The translations under genes and the position numbers were made by a program. Of a stretch of DNA of 64,000 bases, positions 46,502 to 58,214 are shown piece after piece. The notes beneath the pieces are model-generated. The model did no database searches and was not told the origin of the DNA. It worked only from the letters and a program-made list of their open reading frames with translations. Position 1 is the stretch's first letter, and every line of letters begins with the position of its first letter. This DNA comes from Margaritispora aquatica. Lineage: Eukaryota; Ascomycota; Leotiomycetes; Helotiales; Discinellaceae. The DNA lies in NCBI GenBank assembly GCA_007644065.1, contig VJWN01000003.1, positions 372,001-436,000 of the forward strand. The letters are read 5' to 3'.

Positions 46502-48480
46502 ATGAAGCTTGACCAACTAATCATGAACACCTTCCGGCTAGGCGAGATGAACCGAACCACAATGATGAGCTCGCTTCGAGTAGCAGCTCCTTGGATGGTG
46601 GCTATCTTCACCACGCTCTTCATAAGCTTCGTCGTCAAGTTCATCAGACACAGACGTGCATTTAGGGAATTGGTAAGTTTCTTTTGAATGTTTACGAATA
46701 TTGTGTTAAGTCGTATGATAGTGCAGCACCATCAAAAGTCCACCGCACAACTGGTGGTTCGGCACCATCCCCGAGCTCGTAGAGCTTTTCAAGACTTCAC
46801 CACAAGATGTTCATCCTATGACGACGCAAACCCTTCTCGGGCGCAAGTATGACCTTGGAGACATGTATTTCACCGACAACTGGCCCGCCGCCGACGTCGT
46901 GCACATGATGATATGCAGTCCAGTAAGCCCTCGCCTTTACCTGAACCCCTCTACCTCGCCTAACAATCTACACAGGAACTCGCAACAGCAGTGACCCAAA
47001 CCGTCTCGCTGCCCAAATACGGCATGTACGCGCATTTCATTGGCCATCTGACCGGATCCCGCAGCATGCTGTTCTCGGAGGGCGCGGAATGGAAACGCAC
47101 GCGCGGGCTCTTCAACCCTGGTTTCGCGCTCTCGCACCTCATGACCCTCGTGCCCAGCATCGTCGACGACACGAGCGTCTTCCATAGCAAGTTCGCCGAA
47201 CTGGCCGCCTCAGGCGAGGTGTCGCCGATCGAGGAGCCGCTCGCGAGACTCACGATCGACATCATGGGCCACTTGATCCTGGATCATGATCTGAACAGCC
47301 AGACCACTGAGAACGAGATGGTGAGTGCGTTTCGCGCGCAGGTGCGCTGGACGCCGGGTACGATGACAAGGCCGTGGATGGTGAGTGTGAATCCCGTGCA
47401 TCGCTTCATGTTGTGGTATTATAAGAATATCATGGATAACTATATTCGGAACGTGATTCGCGACCGTTTGGTGAGGAAGGATCGAGAAGAGGCGAGTATG
47501 TCGAAGACAAAGGCGATGAGGAGACCGGCGATTGATCTGGCGGTTGATGAGTGGAATTTGGGAGAGGACGGGAAGGGGAAGAAGGTCGATAGGGAGTTTG
47601 AGCAGGTCGCTATTGATCAGATGAAGACTTTCTTGTTTGCGGGTCATGATACCTCGAGTAGCACGCTCTGCTATATCTACTATCTCCTAGATCAACACCC
47701 AGAGAGCTTAGCGAAGATGAGAGCAGAACATGATCGTGTGTTTGGACCTTCAGAATCGGCTGCTGAGGCGATTAAGGCGAAAGCGCAACTGTTGAATGAA
47801 TTGCCATATACCACAGCAGTAATCAAAGGTAAGTTCCCACCTAGTCCACAAAACCCGTATTTTCAAGACAGAACTGACACACCCAATAGAAGTCCTCCGC
47901 CTCTTCCCGCCCGCCTCCTCCGTCCGCCAAGGCATCCCAGGACACACCGTAACGCACAACTCCGTCTCCTACCCAACGCTGAACAAAATGGTGTGGATCA
48001 ACAACCACGCGATCCAACGACGGGCAGACCTCTTCCCCTGCCCCGACGAGTTCATCCCCGAGCGTTTCCTGACCGGTGCGGACATGTGGACGCCACAAGG
48101 GGAGATTAAGAAGGATTCGTGGCGGCCCTTTGAGAAAGGCCCCAGGGCCTGTATCGGCCAGGAGCTGGCCATGCTGGAGATGAAGATTATTCTCGTCATG
48201 ACGAGTCGTGATTTTGATGTCAAGGCTGATTATGAGGCGTGGGAGAGGAAGATGGGAAGAGAGAGGCCGGGGAGTGTGGAGGGTGGGAGGAGGGTTATGT
48301 TTGGTGAGCTACTTTCTTTGAACTTCGTATCCTGCATCTTGCCCGGGATGGTGGTGATTGTGAGGATTTATCGGCTGACTGAATATAGGACACCGGCCAT
48401 ACCCTCAGATGAAAGCAGCTGCGAAGCCAGCGGACGGTATGCCTGCGAGGGTGTACAGGAGGAATAATGCAAGTGCGTGA
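46502..48480 (+). CDS. cytochrome P450 monooxygenase
   Basis: Five exons (46502-46672, 46722-46922, 46976-47828, 47890-48303, 48389-48480) join in phase to 576 residues. The N-terminus has one membrane anchor (WMVAIFTTLFISFVVKFI), placing it in the endoplasmic reticulum. The I-helix oxygen motif is AGHDTSSS, the K-helix ExxR is EVLR, the PERF-type motif is FIPERF, and the heme loop is RPFEKGPRACIGQEL with the ligand Cys at about 496. The C-helix WKRTRGLFNPGF is also present. Overall it resembles the fungal P450 group containing sterigmatocystin/trichothecene pathway members, but the substrate cannot be deduced. The last exon overlaps nothing and ends about 550 bases before the convergent MFS gene; together they could form a small metabolic or detoxification pair. 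Confidence 0.93.
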
Positions 48481-49032
48481 GGTGGGACCATAACAGCGAA
48501 CATCAGCGATATATCAATGACCTATTAAACGTTCAAAATCATGTTCGATACCATGACAAAGATTGATTTCAGTTCATTTAAGTCGTAGTATGAATGAGAC
48601 TCCCCCAGAAAACCCCCTTTCCTTTTCCTGCAAAGACCTTCTCTTTCTAGCCTTGCTCGTATAGTACAGCATATCTGTCAAGCGAGCTGTCGTGTCTCAC
48701 GGAACCTGAGCAGCGGTAGGGTTTAGAAAACCCCCTAAATCTCCCAAGGTTCAAGAAATCACGTCTCACTTGCCAAAGAGATAATTCTGCAAAATCAGAA
48801 CTCTAATTGTCATTTCATGTCTATATGTCTATGGTGTAAATGTATCTATCTATGTCTAAGTCTGCTCTAAATGTAGTTCTAAGTCTAAGTCTATATATGC
48901 AATCTCGCTAATCAATGCAACCAAAAGCAAACAACCGTCAATGCAACCACTCTACCGGGTATCTATCAATGCAAGAACTCAACACAACATTAACTCTGCG
49001 CATCCCTCACTTCACCAACCACTACGCAAAAA
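48481..49032. other. spacer between convergent genes, with CTAAGTCT-like repeats
   Basis: Near 48815-48900 there are repeated short units (GTCTAT and CTAAGTCT variants). No gene is visible between the ends of the P450 and MFS genes. Confidence 0.5.
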
Positions 49033-50719
49033 CTACAACGCAAAAGCAAACTTCCCCCTCCTCCTCAACCCCTCACCATACTTCCAGAACAGCACCGGAA
49101 ACGGCAACATGCCTAAACACAAGAAGCCCAGCAAACTAGTCGCCCAATCCACGCCGAGCCGCGCATACATCTGCTCACTGAATAGAGGGAAACCAGCAGC
49201 CATGAGGGCCCTGACGCACGCACTTGCCGCAAGCGCACTATTCGCATTCAGCAAATAGCAATCGATGATATAGATCTGACTCGGCAAGAAGACCAAGAAA
49301 ATGCCACATCCGATCGCGACACCCGACACGACCTGCGCGGCCCAGTGGATAGACGGGTCCGAGGTCCACGCGAACCAGAAGAGGCCCACGGGGAGGATGA
49401 CAGAGCCGGCAATCATGGGGGGCAGGCGAGCTTCGGGGAGGACGAGCTTCTTGGAGCGCGCGAGGGCGGTGTTGTAGCGCGTCTTGGTGTCGACGGCGAT
49501 GTAGACGCAGCAGAGGAGGATGCCGATGAAGAGGCCGATGAAGGGCAGGGCGGAGGTGCCCGGGGCCCAGCCGCGGACCAGCTGGAACGAGTACGGGTAC
49601 GCGAAGAAGATGAGGTAGAGGATCGAGTACACGAGCGCCGAGTACAGCGTCATGGCGAGCAGGATGGGCTCCTGCACGATCATGATCCACGGCTTGGCGA
49701 AGTACTTGGAGATGAGCGACTGGATGTGGATGGGGTGCTCGTCGATGGCGGCGTGGACGGCCCAGTTCTTGGACTCGTGGCGGATCTTCTCGGCGCGCCA
49801 TTTGAGCAGGACGGGGGCGTAAGTCTCGGGAACGGTGAACAGGCCCACGATGCCCATGAATCCCGAGATGATGAGCGTGAGCCATGCGGTCCAGCGCCAC
49901 CCCAGATGCGAGGCGGTGATGTATTCGCCTACGATGGGACCGGCGATGGGGCCGATGAAGACGGCGCCTGAGAAGCCGGCTGTGGCGATCCCACGATCCA
50001 TCACGTCCCAGAAATCAACATAGGTGCCGCCGACGATGGCGATGGGGGCGGCGCCGAAGCAGCCCGCGAAGAAGCGGGCGAGCATGATGGTTTCGACGTT
50101 CTCCGCCACCGCGAGAGGGATCTGGAAGAGTGTGAAGACGAAGAAGCCGAAGAAGAGAGGTCGGGTGCGGCCGTAGACTTCGGAGAGGGGTCCCCATACT
50201 AATGGCCCTAAGGTTTTATTAGAGGTGTTGTGAAGAGGGAAGAGACGTGGACGTACCGCATGCAAAACCTAAGACGTAAAGACTGACTCCTAGAATCATA
50301 ACTTCGAGACTGACACCGAACTTGACGGCGGTCACTTGCGTGGCTGTCGAGAAGACACTTGAAGCGAAGGATACACAAAAGGTCATCAAAGCCGTGACCA
50401 TTGTCACAACCCATTTCTTGGATCGAGGCCAGTTCATAGGATTCTCTGGATCATCTGGACCATCCCACCCAACGATATGTGTTACAGGATCGACACATCT
50501 TAGAGATGGATGCCTTGTATCTGCTTCTGCCTCTGCTCTGGATGCTGCCTTTTCTGCCTCGATGCCATTCTCTAGGTCGTCAGTGTCCGTCAAGAGTGAA
50601 GTTGCTTGAGATGGCGCTGCTGTGTTGACTGCTGTCTCTAGTGGAGAATCGAACAGGTTATAGGTTGGCTCTTTCGATATCGAAAACGACGAGTTTGGGG
50701 GTTCTTGGAATGCAACCAT
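49033..50719 (-). CDS. MFS transporter, DHA1 (drug:H+ antiporter-1) type
   Basis: Exons 50719-50257 and 50207-49033 join in phase to 545 residues. A cytosolic N-terminal stretch ends with DPENPMNWPRSKKWV, the typical entry to the first span in the DHA1 polyamine/drug group. The conserved GPLSEVYGRTRPLFFGFFVF (loop 2-3) and PIVGEYITASHLGWRWTAWL (loop to span 5, antiporter motif C region) follow. Twelve spans can be counted, with a long central loop after VPETYAPVLLKWRAEKIR. Proteins of this group export toxins, fungicides or polyamines at the plasma membrane. The position next to a P450 is suggestive of export of an oxidised product, but no core enzyme is nearby. Confidence 0.9.
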
Positions 50720-50788
50720 ATTGACGGATATCCACTGACTTGAGAATTATAGAGAAATAAACGAAAACAAGAAGACAGAGAAAATGAA

Positions 50789-50814
50789 CACACACACACA
50801 GAGAGAGAGAGAAA
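50789..50814. repeat. (CA)n(GA)n microsatellite
   Basis: A CA run passes directly into a GA run, within 100 bases upstream of the DHA1 transporter start. Confidence 0.8.
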
Positions 50815-51558
50815 TAAGCTAAATGCAAATTGTCCACGAGGCGCAAGTACTCAATATAACAAACCTAATAGCCCCATTACGCAGCAAAACTTCACTGCAC
50901 GGCTTCGCTTCAAGAGCATATGCCTCGGCATCTTTCTCCTTTATCTCAAAGATCCTACTGTATGTGCAGCTCGGTAATCGGTACTCTTTCTCAAGATCAT
51001 TCGCTTTCTCTTCAACCCTTGAAAACACGAAATCCAGGCCCACTTGCGCCTCATGAACATCCAAACAAGAGCCTCCAGAGCACTAGACCCACTCAGGAAT
51101 GCCAATGATTACAAGTATCGTAGTATGCACAAATATACAAATAGAACCACTCGCATTTTTAACCTCGGCACAAAAGAAGGTTCGAAGGGCAAAAAGTCAA
51201 GACGGCAACGGAGTCAAACAGCGATAAGAGTCCGTCGGGCTGTTGTCGTTAGGATTTGGGAAAGCTGAGAGATTTTTTTATGGAAAAGCAAACCATCCCA
51301 CGGAGGTTTGGTATTAAATCGGACCGTAAAAGTGGAAATATATTGGGGGCTTTGAGAACAAGCGAGAAGCGTGGTGGGGCGGTGGAGTCGAGATATCTTG
51401 GCAGCGATAGGGAAGGATTTGAGAGGTGCGGCGCGCCCGAGAACCTTGTCAGCATGAGCCTCGTTATGTCATCGAAGAACACTGGGTGATTTGGGCTGGA
51501 ATACGTGTTCAGGCCGTTTGTAGGGCTGAGCGTCTTGCCGAGGTACTGTATTGAATGG

Positions 51559-51580
51559 ATTATATATATATATATATATG
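51559..51580. repeat. (TA)n microsatellite
   Basis: A run of about ten TA dinucleotides in the spacer. Confidence 0.8.
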
Positions 51581-51823
51581 AGGCTCAGAGTGGGTGGATA
51601 TTGACCGAGGAGTGCATGGACGATATTGCGTGCGGACACGGGATATAAAAGGGGCACTGAAGATCCTATTAACATGTGCATTTCGTGCAAAGGAGATTTG
51701 TGGACTTCAAGTTTCGAGCAATCTTAAAATTGACACTGTCATTTAAAAGCCTCCAGCTTTGTGAGCTCCCTAAAGGTTTCGGCTTGAATCTGGTCAAGCT
51801 TACTTGACTACTCTGAAGCTCGT

Positions 51824-53952
51824 TCACTTGGAATTAATGACCGTTCCAGACTTCTTGTCAAAGTCGCCGTGTCCTCCAACATCTGCGTCCAGGCCATCTG
51901 AGCTAGAATCGATTTCACCGTGGTGCAATTCTTGTGCAAAAGCCGCTCTCTTTGGTCTAGAAAGGAAGCAATTGTCAGTGAAAGATCCGTGAATTACCAT
52001 CCTACGGCTGAAGGGCTGAAGGAAACATACAAAAGATAGCGAACATCAATGTATCGCAAGACACAAGTCATGATAATAACGACAATCCACAAGGCAAGCG
52101 ATGATTGCCATCCATGTTTGTCTAGGACGTATCAGTATTTATAATGTCTCAGGATTGGAAATTGAAGACTCACAATGCGGTGCCTGAACCGCAGGCCAGA
52201 CAAGTACCTGCGACCAAGCTGCGATAGCATAGTAACCTGCGATCGTCACTCCGATGATCAATGACCGAGCTTCAGGATCTTGCGGAATGCTTCAAGCTAT
52301 CAGCAAATGTACCCGAAAGCGCAATAAGTACTTACAGATCAGAGAGCCAGGACATGATAAGCGGGGCGGTTCCCAAGCATATGTACGAGATAAAGTAGCT
52401 GGCATAGACAGCTGAGAGCGCCACCTTCTCGGGATGAAGAGTCCAGATGCTCATAATAATGCAAGGAATTAGTCCAATGACACCTGCAATAATAATCAGC
52501 ATAGTCGATATCTCAATTCCAGAATGGACATACCTTGTGCAACAATCAGAGTCCATCTTGTTCCCAGGAAGTCCGAAAGAAGAGCCCAAGTCCAGACTAT
52601 TTTACTCGTCAGTCGGAGCCGCACATTGATTGGGAATTACCTACCAAACACGACTTGGATTGCGCCTCCACCTATAGGAATTGCATTAACCTGTGAAGTA
52701 TTCCATGTCTTTGTTCCATCTGAGTTTTTCAAGCTCTTCAGAAACAGACCAAAATATGCGTATCCATAAGAAGCCAGTACAGTAGCGATATAGAGTGTGG
52801 CAATGAAGTACACCACCCATCCAGAGAACGTGCGTCTATAAAGTTAGTATTTCTCTCATGACATATCAGATGACCCTCACCTGACACCAGCCCAGGACAT
52901 CTTCTTTGGCTCAGCTCGGTTGTGGCGTTCCAGTCTTTCCATGGCCATACTTCCCATGTCTTTGCTGAACCAAAATGCCCATGGATTTGGCTTGTTAGGC
53001 AAATCAGGGATCATGATAAATCCAAAGAAACCCCAAATGACAGTAATAATGGCGTTGATGATGAAAAGCCATCTGGTTAATGTCAGTTATGCCAAGACCT
53101 CGCAAAAACTCATCAACTAACCTCCATCCAGCAAGTCCATGTGCACCGTCGAGAGTTTCGGTGATGGCCACCTGGAGCGCTCCAGACATCATACTTCCAA
53201 CAGCCTGGCATGAATGATAGAATCCCATGCGTTTTGCCAACTCAGTAGGCGTGTACCAATGCATGAACAAAGTCATCATTCCAGGCCAAGCACTACTTTC
53301 ACACATGCCAAGAAATGCACGAAGCACATACACTTGCTTAGCATTCTTGGCTATGGCGATGAGGCCAGTCATCATACCCCATAAGATTTCCAAGCCGGGA
53401 AGCCACAAGCTTGGTCGAACGTAAGTCAAGATGACTTGAGATGGAATCAAGAAAATACAGTATGCGACATTGAACCATGTGGTGAAGCTGGAGACTGTTA
53501 GGTGAGTGCTACTGAAGAGAGTCGAGGGGCGTTTACTAGTTCAACTCGTTTCCATAAAGATTGAGATCCTCTTTCATTCCAGAAACATAGGCATTGTTGA
53601 TGTTTTGCTGATCAAGATACCTTTACTTGTTAGTCGTTATACACCCGAAGACGAGCATTTCCTCACTTAATAACTACAGCTTGTCAGCAACACTCATTTG
53701 AAAGTCAACCATGGACGACATGCCTTGAGAAATGCAACCAAATGTCATGAGAAAGATATCCAATCTCAACACCATCTTCTTCTCCTCTGGACTTCTGTCA
53801 TGCTTCACCAAGATGGCTGCCTTGCTAAAACCAGTGAAGAAACCCATCTTGCCTGTCTTTCTCTGTTGAGATTTGTTTGCAAGCAGAGAATCAGCTTCGT
53901 TTGGACTTCTTGAAGAATAAAAAGACGACAAAAATCTCGAAGATGTCGCCAT
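51824..53952 (-). CDS. MFS transporter, Dal5/Tna1 (anion:cation symporter) type
   Basis: A many-exon gene. The first exon (53952-53724) ends KKMVLRLDIFLMTFGCISQ; a 7-nt microexon (53667-53673) and the next exon from 53620 complete the family motif ISQVIKYLDQQNINNAYVSG. Later parts read LGMCESSAWPGMMTLFMHWY with TPTELAKRMGFYHSCQA, then GWRWLFIINAIITVIWGFFG, a central loop with MERLERHNRAEPKKMSW, SQVNAIPIGGGAIQVVFVWT, and LIIGVTIAGYYAIAAWSQ. The last exon is RPKRAAFAQELHHGEIDSSS and the tail, stopping at 51824. These are hallmarks of the allantoate/nicotinate/pantothenate uptake family, with 12 spans at the plasma membrane. It shares a promoter region with the divergent FAD oxidase gene, which suggests that it imports that enzyme's substrate. 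The first intron has a GC donor. Confidence 0.88.
53667..53673 (-). other. 7-nt microexon of the Dal5-type transporter gene
   Basis: TTATTAA lies between an upstream intron (53723-53674, GC...AG, with the branch-like TGCTGAC 9 nt before the end) and a downstream intron (53666-53621, GTGAGG...AAAG). Only its inclusion restores the conserved QVIKYLDQQN reading across the junctions. Confidence 0.75.
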
Positions 53953-54427
53953 CTTAGCAGTGACATCTTAGCACTTTTGAACAACCCCACAACCCACTCT
54001 CCCCATCAATGAACCGTTCCCGGGCCCGCAGAAGATACGACGAACCATGATAAGGACGGAATTCAACATTAAGTGTGAGCACTAACGGTATATCAACGGC
54101 CAACGGGCAAGGCCAAATACCGGGCTTCATCGGCATTGAATGCTTATTCAAGTCTTGGCTTCGAGATCCCACCTTTGCAGCTTTTCACTGCGAGAGTGGA
54201 AGGCCTTAGCTGTTCGAAGTTCCATTTTCAATTCATAGATCATAAGATTCCAATTCATTCTATCCAAACATAGGATATAAAAGAAGTTGGAAATCGAGTG
54301 TTCACAGAAAAGGTATCGACAGATCACGGAAGCCCTCATCCACACCTGAGCAAGGTCGGCTAAATCTCGGTACATCACCTGACTATCCTCCTCCACTTCG
54401 ACATCTCTCCTTGAACTCCATCTCGAT
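53953..54427. promoter_or_regulatory. shared divergent promoter, transporter and FAD oxidase
   Basis: The two starts face away from each other with 475 bases between. No specific operator could be identified by eye. Co-regulation is an inference from layout. Confidence 0.45.
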
Positions 54428-55927
54428 ATGATTGCAGCCAACGAGGAAAACAAATCGAGTATCGAGCCCTCACTGCCCAAAGCTAAGTCATGTCTTAGCT
54501 ATTGGCAAAGGACGACACGAGGATATCCCTATCTCAACTCGAACAAGTTGAGTAATGTCCCATCATCTAAGAAATACGTCGTGATCGGCTCAGGCATTTC
54601 AGGAGCACTTACAGCTTTTGAATTGACTGAAAATGGTGTCTCAGGTGAAGATATTGTGATATTGGAGGCTAGAGAAGCCGCAAGTGGTGCGAGCTCGCGG
54701 AATGCGGGACATGTGAGACCTGGTGATTCGACATTCCCGTGTAGAAATGAACGTTGCTGATGATGCTATGTTAGACGCTTTCCGTGGCTTCAAGCACTAC
54801 TCTGGACTCCACGGTTCGGAACAAGCTATCAAGATCATCGCAAATGAGAGAACAGTTCTTGAAAGAGTGGAAGAATTTGTCAAAAAGCACGATGTCAAGT
54901 GTGACCTGAATGTCACAAATACATTTGATGTCTGCATGACGCCCGAGTTTGCAGCATACGAAGCTGAGGCTTTTGAACTGTTCAAGAAATCAGGTGGCGA
55001 TGTCTCGCATGTCAAGTTCTACTCTGGAGAGGAGGCAAGTGCTGCAACTGGAATTGAGAATGTAACAGCTGCCTACGAATGGCCGGCGGGGTCAAGTCAT
55101 CCAGCCAAACTTGCACAGTGGCTTCTCACTGCTTCGATTGAGAGAGGAGTGGAATTCTTTACACAATGTCCGGTGACAAAGGTTGAGAAATCGACTATCG
55201 GCGAGGGTCTATGGGATGTTTACACAGCTAGAGGTGGCATCACGACTTCGAATGTGGTGCATTGCACGAATGCATATGCCTCGTATCTACTCCCTCAACT
55301 CGAGGCAATCCTTACGCCCAATAAAGCACAGGCACATTCGATCATCGCTCCACCAGCCTTTTCGGCTGAGAAAGCACTCACCAGTACATACTCGCTTCGA
55401 TATAGCTTGCAGCATTTCTATTCGCTCATCCAGCGTCGAGACGACGGAACTCTGATTCTTGGCGTGTCAAGGACAAATCCAACCTTAAGTGCTGAGACGT
55501 TGGCAGGTATCGTCTCTTTTGATGACAGTCTTTATACTGAAGAGATCTTGCAGGATGCTCTAAAGCAATGGAGTATCCTCTTTCCTGACGAGGATGCCGC
55601 CATTACAGGAAATGGTGTTCATGGAGCTGGCGTCGATCACCCTTGGACGGGGATTATTGCCATGACTGGCGACTCGGTGCCTTTTGTTGGGCCAGTTGAA
55701 AGCATGCCTGGACAATGGATTTGTGCTGGATTTGGAGGGCATGGCATGGTATGTACCTGGGACGTCTACTTTGAACTTGCACCCTACTGACGATTTAACA
55801 GGCACGGATATTTACTTGTGCCCCAGGTGTGGCAATGCTGATGACAGGAAAACAATGGAGTGACACAGGACTTCCCGAGTGTTTCCAGCTCACAGCAGAA
55901 AGAGCCGCAAAGATGACAAGTAAGTAG
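54428..55927 (+). CDS. FAD-dependent oxidoreductase, DAO family
   Basis: Exons 54428-54722, 54775-55748 and 55802-55927 join in phase to 464 residues. The Rossmann FAD motif is YVVIGSGISGALTAFEL near residue 55, with the acidic end VILEAREAASGASSRNAGH and then VRPDAFRGFKHYSG across the first junction. The substrate domain has WPAGSSHPAKLAQWLL and a GVEFFTQCPVTKVE segment; the C-terminal FAD-binding part has WTGIIAMTGDSVPFVGPVES and WICAGFGGHGMAR across the second junction. This is the DadA/glycine oxidase-like family (PF01266), which oxidises amino acids or N-alkyl amines with release of a carbonyl product and hydrogen peroxide. The specific amine is unknown. No peroxisomal SKL is seen; the C-terminus reads MTSK. 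Divergent from the Dal5-type importer. Confidence 0.9.
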
Positions 55928-56349
55928 AGCCAATTATCAGAATAGCCAATCATAAGCAAAGTAAACAGAGGCACTCACAAAAGCACATCGCTTATGCAAT
56001 TGACCTTGCATAATGATATCATGACAGGCTCCTTGTGTACTCTATACGCTACATCATTCGTGATTGTGTACGTCAAGAAAAACTCTTTATTCTTCTTCAC
56101 CTGTGTCTTAGGGAACAGCAGTCGGTTCCGTCGCTTCGTCCAAATAGTGTTAAGAGGCGTCTCGCTAAGACGACCCACAACTGACAAGAATTCCCTTTTT
56201 GAGCCTAGCTTCTCCACAATAATCTACCAGAACGGCATCTAACTCAAAGCATGCGATCGTCCATGCAGCATGGGAGGGGTTAAGCATTTAGCGGAGATAT
56301 GCTTCAAGTATAAACAGTCTCTAGATTCCTCTCAGCAATCCATATTCAG
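55928..56349. other. intergenic, SDR promoter
   Basis: 3' flank of the oxidase and 5' flank of the SDR gene. No gene is visible. Confidence 0.5.
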
Positions 56350-57435
56350 ATGCGTTTTCTCAACCCCATTTCTAGAACTCAACTCAAAGCCCTCACTACC
56401 ACAACCAAAATATCTCGCTTCGCCAATTTCACAACAACAGCCAAAATGCCAGGACGCTACGCCGAAGCCCACAAAGAGTCCAACCTCGCCGGCCCAGGCG
56501 ACGCCCGTCCCACCGCCCTGCAAATCATCGAAGATGAGAACCTCATCGGAAAGATGAAAGATAAAATCTTCATCGTGACCGGAGGCTCAGCCGGAATCGG
56601 TCCCGAGACAGGACGTGCCCTTGCGGCCACAGGCGGCAAAGTCTTCCTCACTGTTCGCGACATGAAGAAAGGCGAAGAAGCATGCAAGTCTTTCCTTGAG
56701 CCTGGCCGGGTCGAGCTGCTTGAGATGGATAACACGTCGCTTGAGAGCGTGAGAGCAGCCGCCAAGACGTTTCTGGCGAAGAGCGATAAGTTGAATGTGC
56801 TAGTCTGCAATGCCGGTATCATGGCGTCGCCGTACTCGAAGACGAAGGATGGGTTTGAGTCACAGTTTGGGACGAACCATCTTGCTCATTTCCTATTGTT
56901 CAATCTGCTCAAAGACACGCTGCTGAAGTCATCTACGCCCGAGTTTCATTCAAGAGTCGTGAATGTATCCTCGACAGGCCACGCAGCTAGCGAGGTACAA
57001 TTCGGAAACTACGATTTCACAGACGGCAAAGACTACACCCCCTGGGCCGGGTATGGGCAATCCAAAACAGCCAACATTTACACGGCATCGCACATCCACA
57101 CCCTGTACGGCTCTCAGGGTCTACACGGTCTCGCGCTCCATCCTGGAGGGATCATGACGGGATTGCAAAAGTACGTGTCGGATGAGCAGCGCGAGAAGTG
57201 GAAGAAAATCCCCAATGTGGAAAATATGGCCAAGAGTCCGGCGCAGGGCGCGGCGACGACGGTGTTGGCTGCGGTGGGGAGGGAGTATGAGGGCAAGGGA
57301 AGACTGTATTTGAATGACTGCGACACGGAGCAGATTGCGAGTGAGGGCAAGCCAGGATATGCGCTGTGGGCTTTTGATGAGGAGAAGGAGGCGAGGCTTT
57401 GGGAGGAGTCGTTGAAGATGGTTGGGCTGGCATGA
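56350..57435 (+). CDS. short-chain dehydrogenase/reductase (retinol dehydrogenase/WWOX-like)
   Basis: A single exon of 361 residues. The cofactor loop is IFIVTGGSAGIGPETGRALA (TGxxxGIG), the NAG motif is LVCNAGIMASPYS, the Ser is in RVVNVSSTGHAA, and the catalytic pair is YGQSK. FESQFGTNHLAHFLLFNLL is typical of the extended NADP-type SDRs close to human RDH/WWOX and many fungal light- or toxin-induced reductases. The upstream ATG gives a basic, hydroxylated leader (MRFLNPISRTQLKALTTTTK) that could target mitochondria; a second ATG at 56446 (MPGRYAEAHKESN) gives the usual start of the family and may be the true one. The substrate is unknown. Confidence 0.9.
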   Translation: MRFLNPISRTQLKALTTTTKISRFANFTTTAKMPGRYAEAHKESNLAGPGDARPTALQIIEDENLIGKMKDKIFIVTGGSAGIGPETGRALAATGGKVFLTVRDMKKGEEACKSFLEPGRVELLEMDNTSLESVRAAAKTFLAKSDKLNVLVCNAGIMASPYSKTKDGFESQFGTNHLAHFLLFNLLKDTLLKSSTPEFHSRVVNVSSTGHAASEVQFGNYDFTDGKDYTPWAGYGQSKTANIYTASHIHTLYGSQGLHGLALHPGGIMTGLQKYVSDEQREKWKKIPNVENMAKSPAQGAATTVLAAVGREYEGKGRLYLNDCDTEQIASEGKPGYALWAFDEEKEARLWEESLKMVGLA

Positions 57436-58214
57436 GGATTGAAAGTTTAGCCGTTACCATGTATATTTATGTTTAGTGGGTGCGGTGTCTAATGGAGGTC
57501 GTGCTGTCCATTTGGGAACTTGCATTGCTGCAATAAAGTATCTTCAAGAGCCCAGGTGCACCTCGACCGACGATATTATGTTCAGAGATATTTTTACAGC
57601 AACTTAAATTGGGACAAGTAGTTGTAGAGACTCCCTATGTGCTTCGACTTGTCTACATATCCCCTCCATTTCAATTTATCGAAATTTTCGACTTTTTGAT
57701 AACCACCACTAGCACCCAAGAACCACGATTTCCACAGCACGAAACCTAGGACTGGATATTGAGCCATTATCCATAGGTTCTCAGAGCAATACAAATACAA
57801 AGTAGATGCTGATGTGAATCAAAATCCCGCACATATCGAGCCACGAATGTCATAGTTTGACTATGAAATGCCAACCGATCGACTAGTCGTGGAGGCTCCA
57901 AATGTCTCAGATATAGGTGTTGTCTGTACATAGTCACAGAATCAAAGGTGGCAGGTGCACTCGACAGCATGCCCGCAGAGTAGCGGGGAGATATTTCTGC
58001 GATTCCGGGTAAGAATTCTTCGTGATGGAATAACGGTTCATTTCTGCGCGTACAATCCTGATCACTAGGTTCTAAGTGCACAACTTGGCAATATTTTTTT
58101 TCAAATTCTGATCTACGAAGAAATTCTAAAAGTAAGCTGAAACCCAAACTCTCGCCTCTCTAGTGTATTTCTCTTTAATTGTATCCGCAAGGGATACAAT
58201 CAGAACCCATACAC
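57436..58214. other. intergenic; two unassigned minus-strand frames
   Basis: Minus-strand frames at 58147-57767 and 57800-57594 abut in different phases. The second reads KLKWRGYVDKSKHIGSLYNY. They have plausible composition but no recognisable motif, start or splice sites, so no gene is called. Confidence 0.35.

Larger units (their letters stand above)
50720..51823. other. intergenic between two minus-strand MFS genes
   Basis: Contains the promoter of the DHA1 gene (with a CA/GA microsatellite), a TA microsatellite, and the 3' flank of the next gene. No supported gene. Confidence 0.45.

Noticed and set aside
49238..49900. 220-codon minus-strand frame rich in Arg, His and Pro, and a 208-codon plus frame at 49345-49971
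   Set aside because: Both are shadows of the GC-rich MFS gene in other phases and have biased, non-globular composition.
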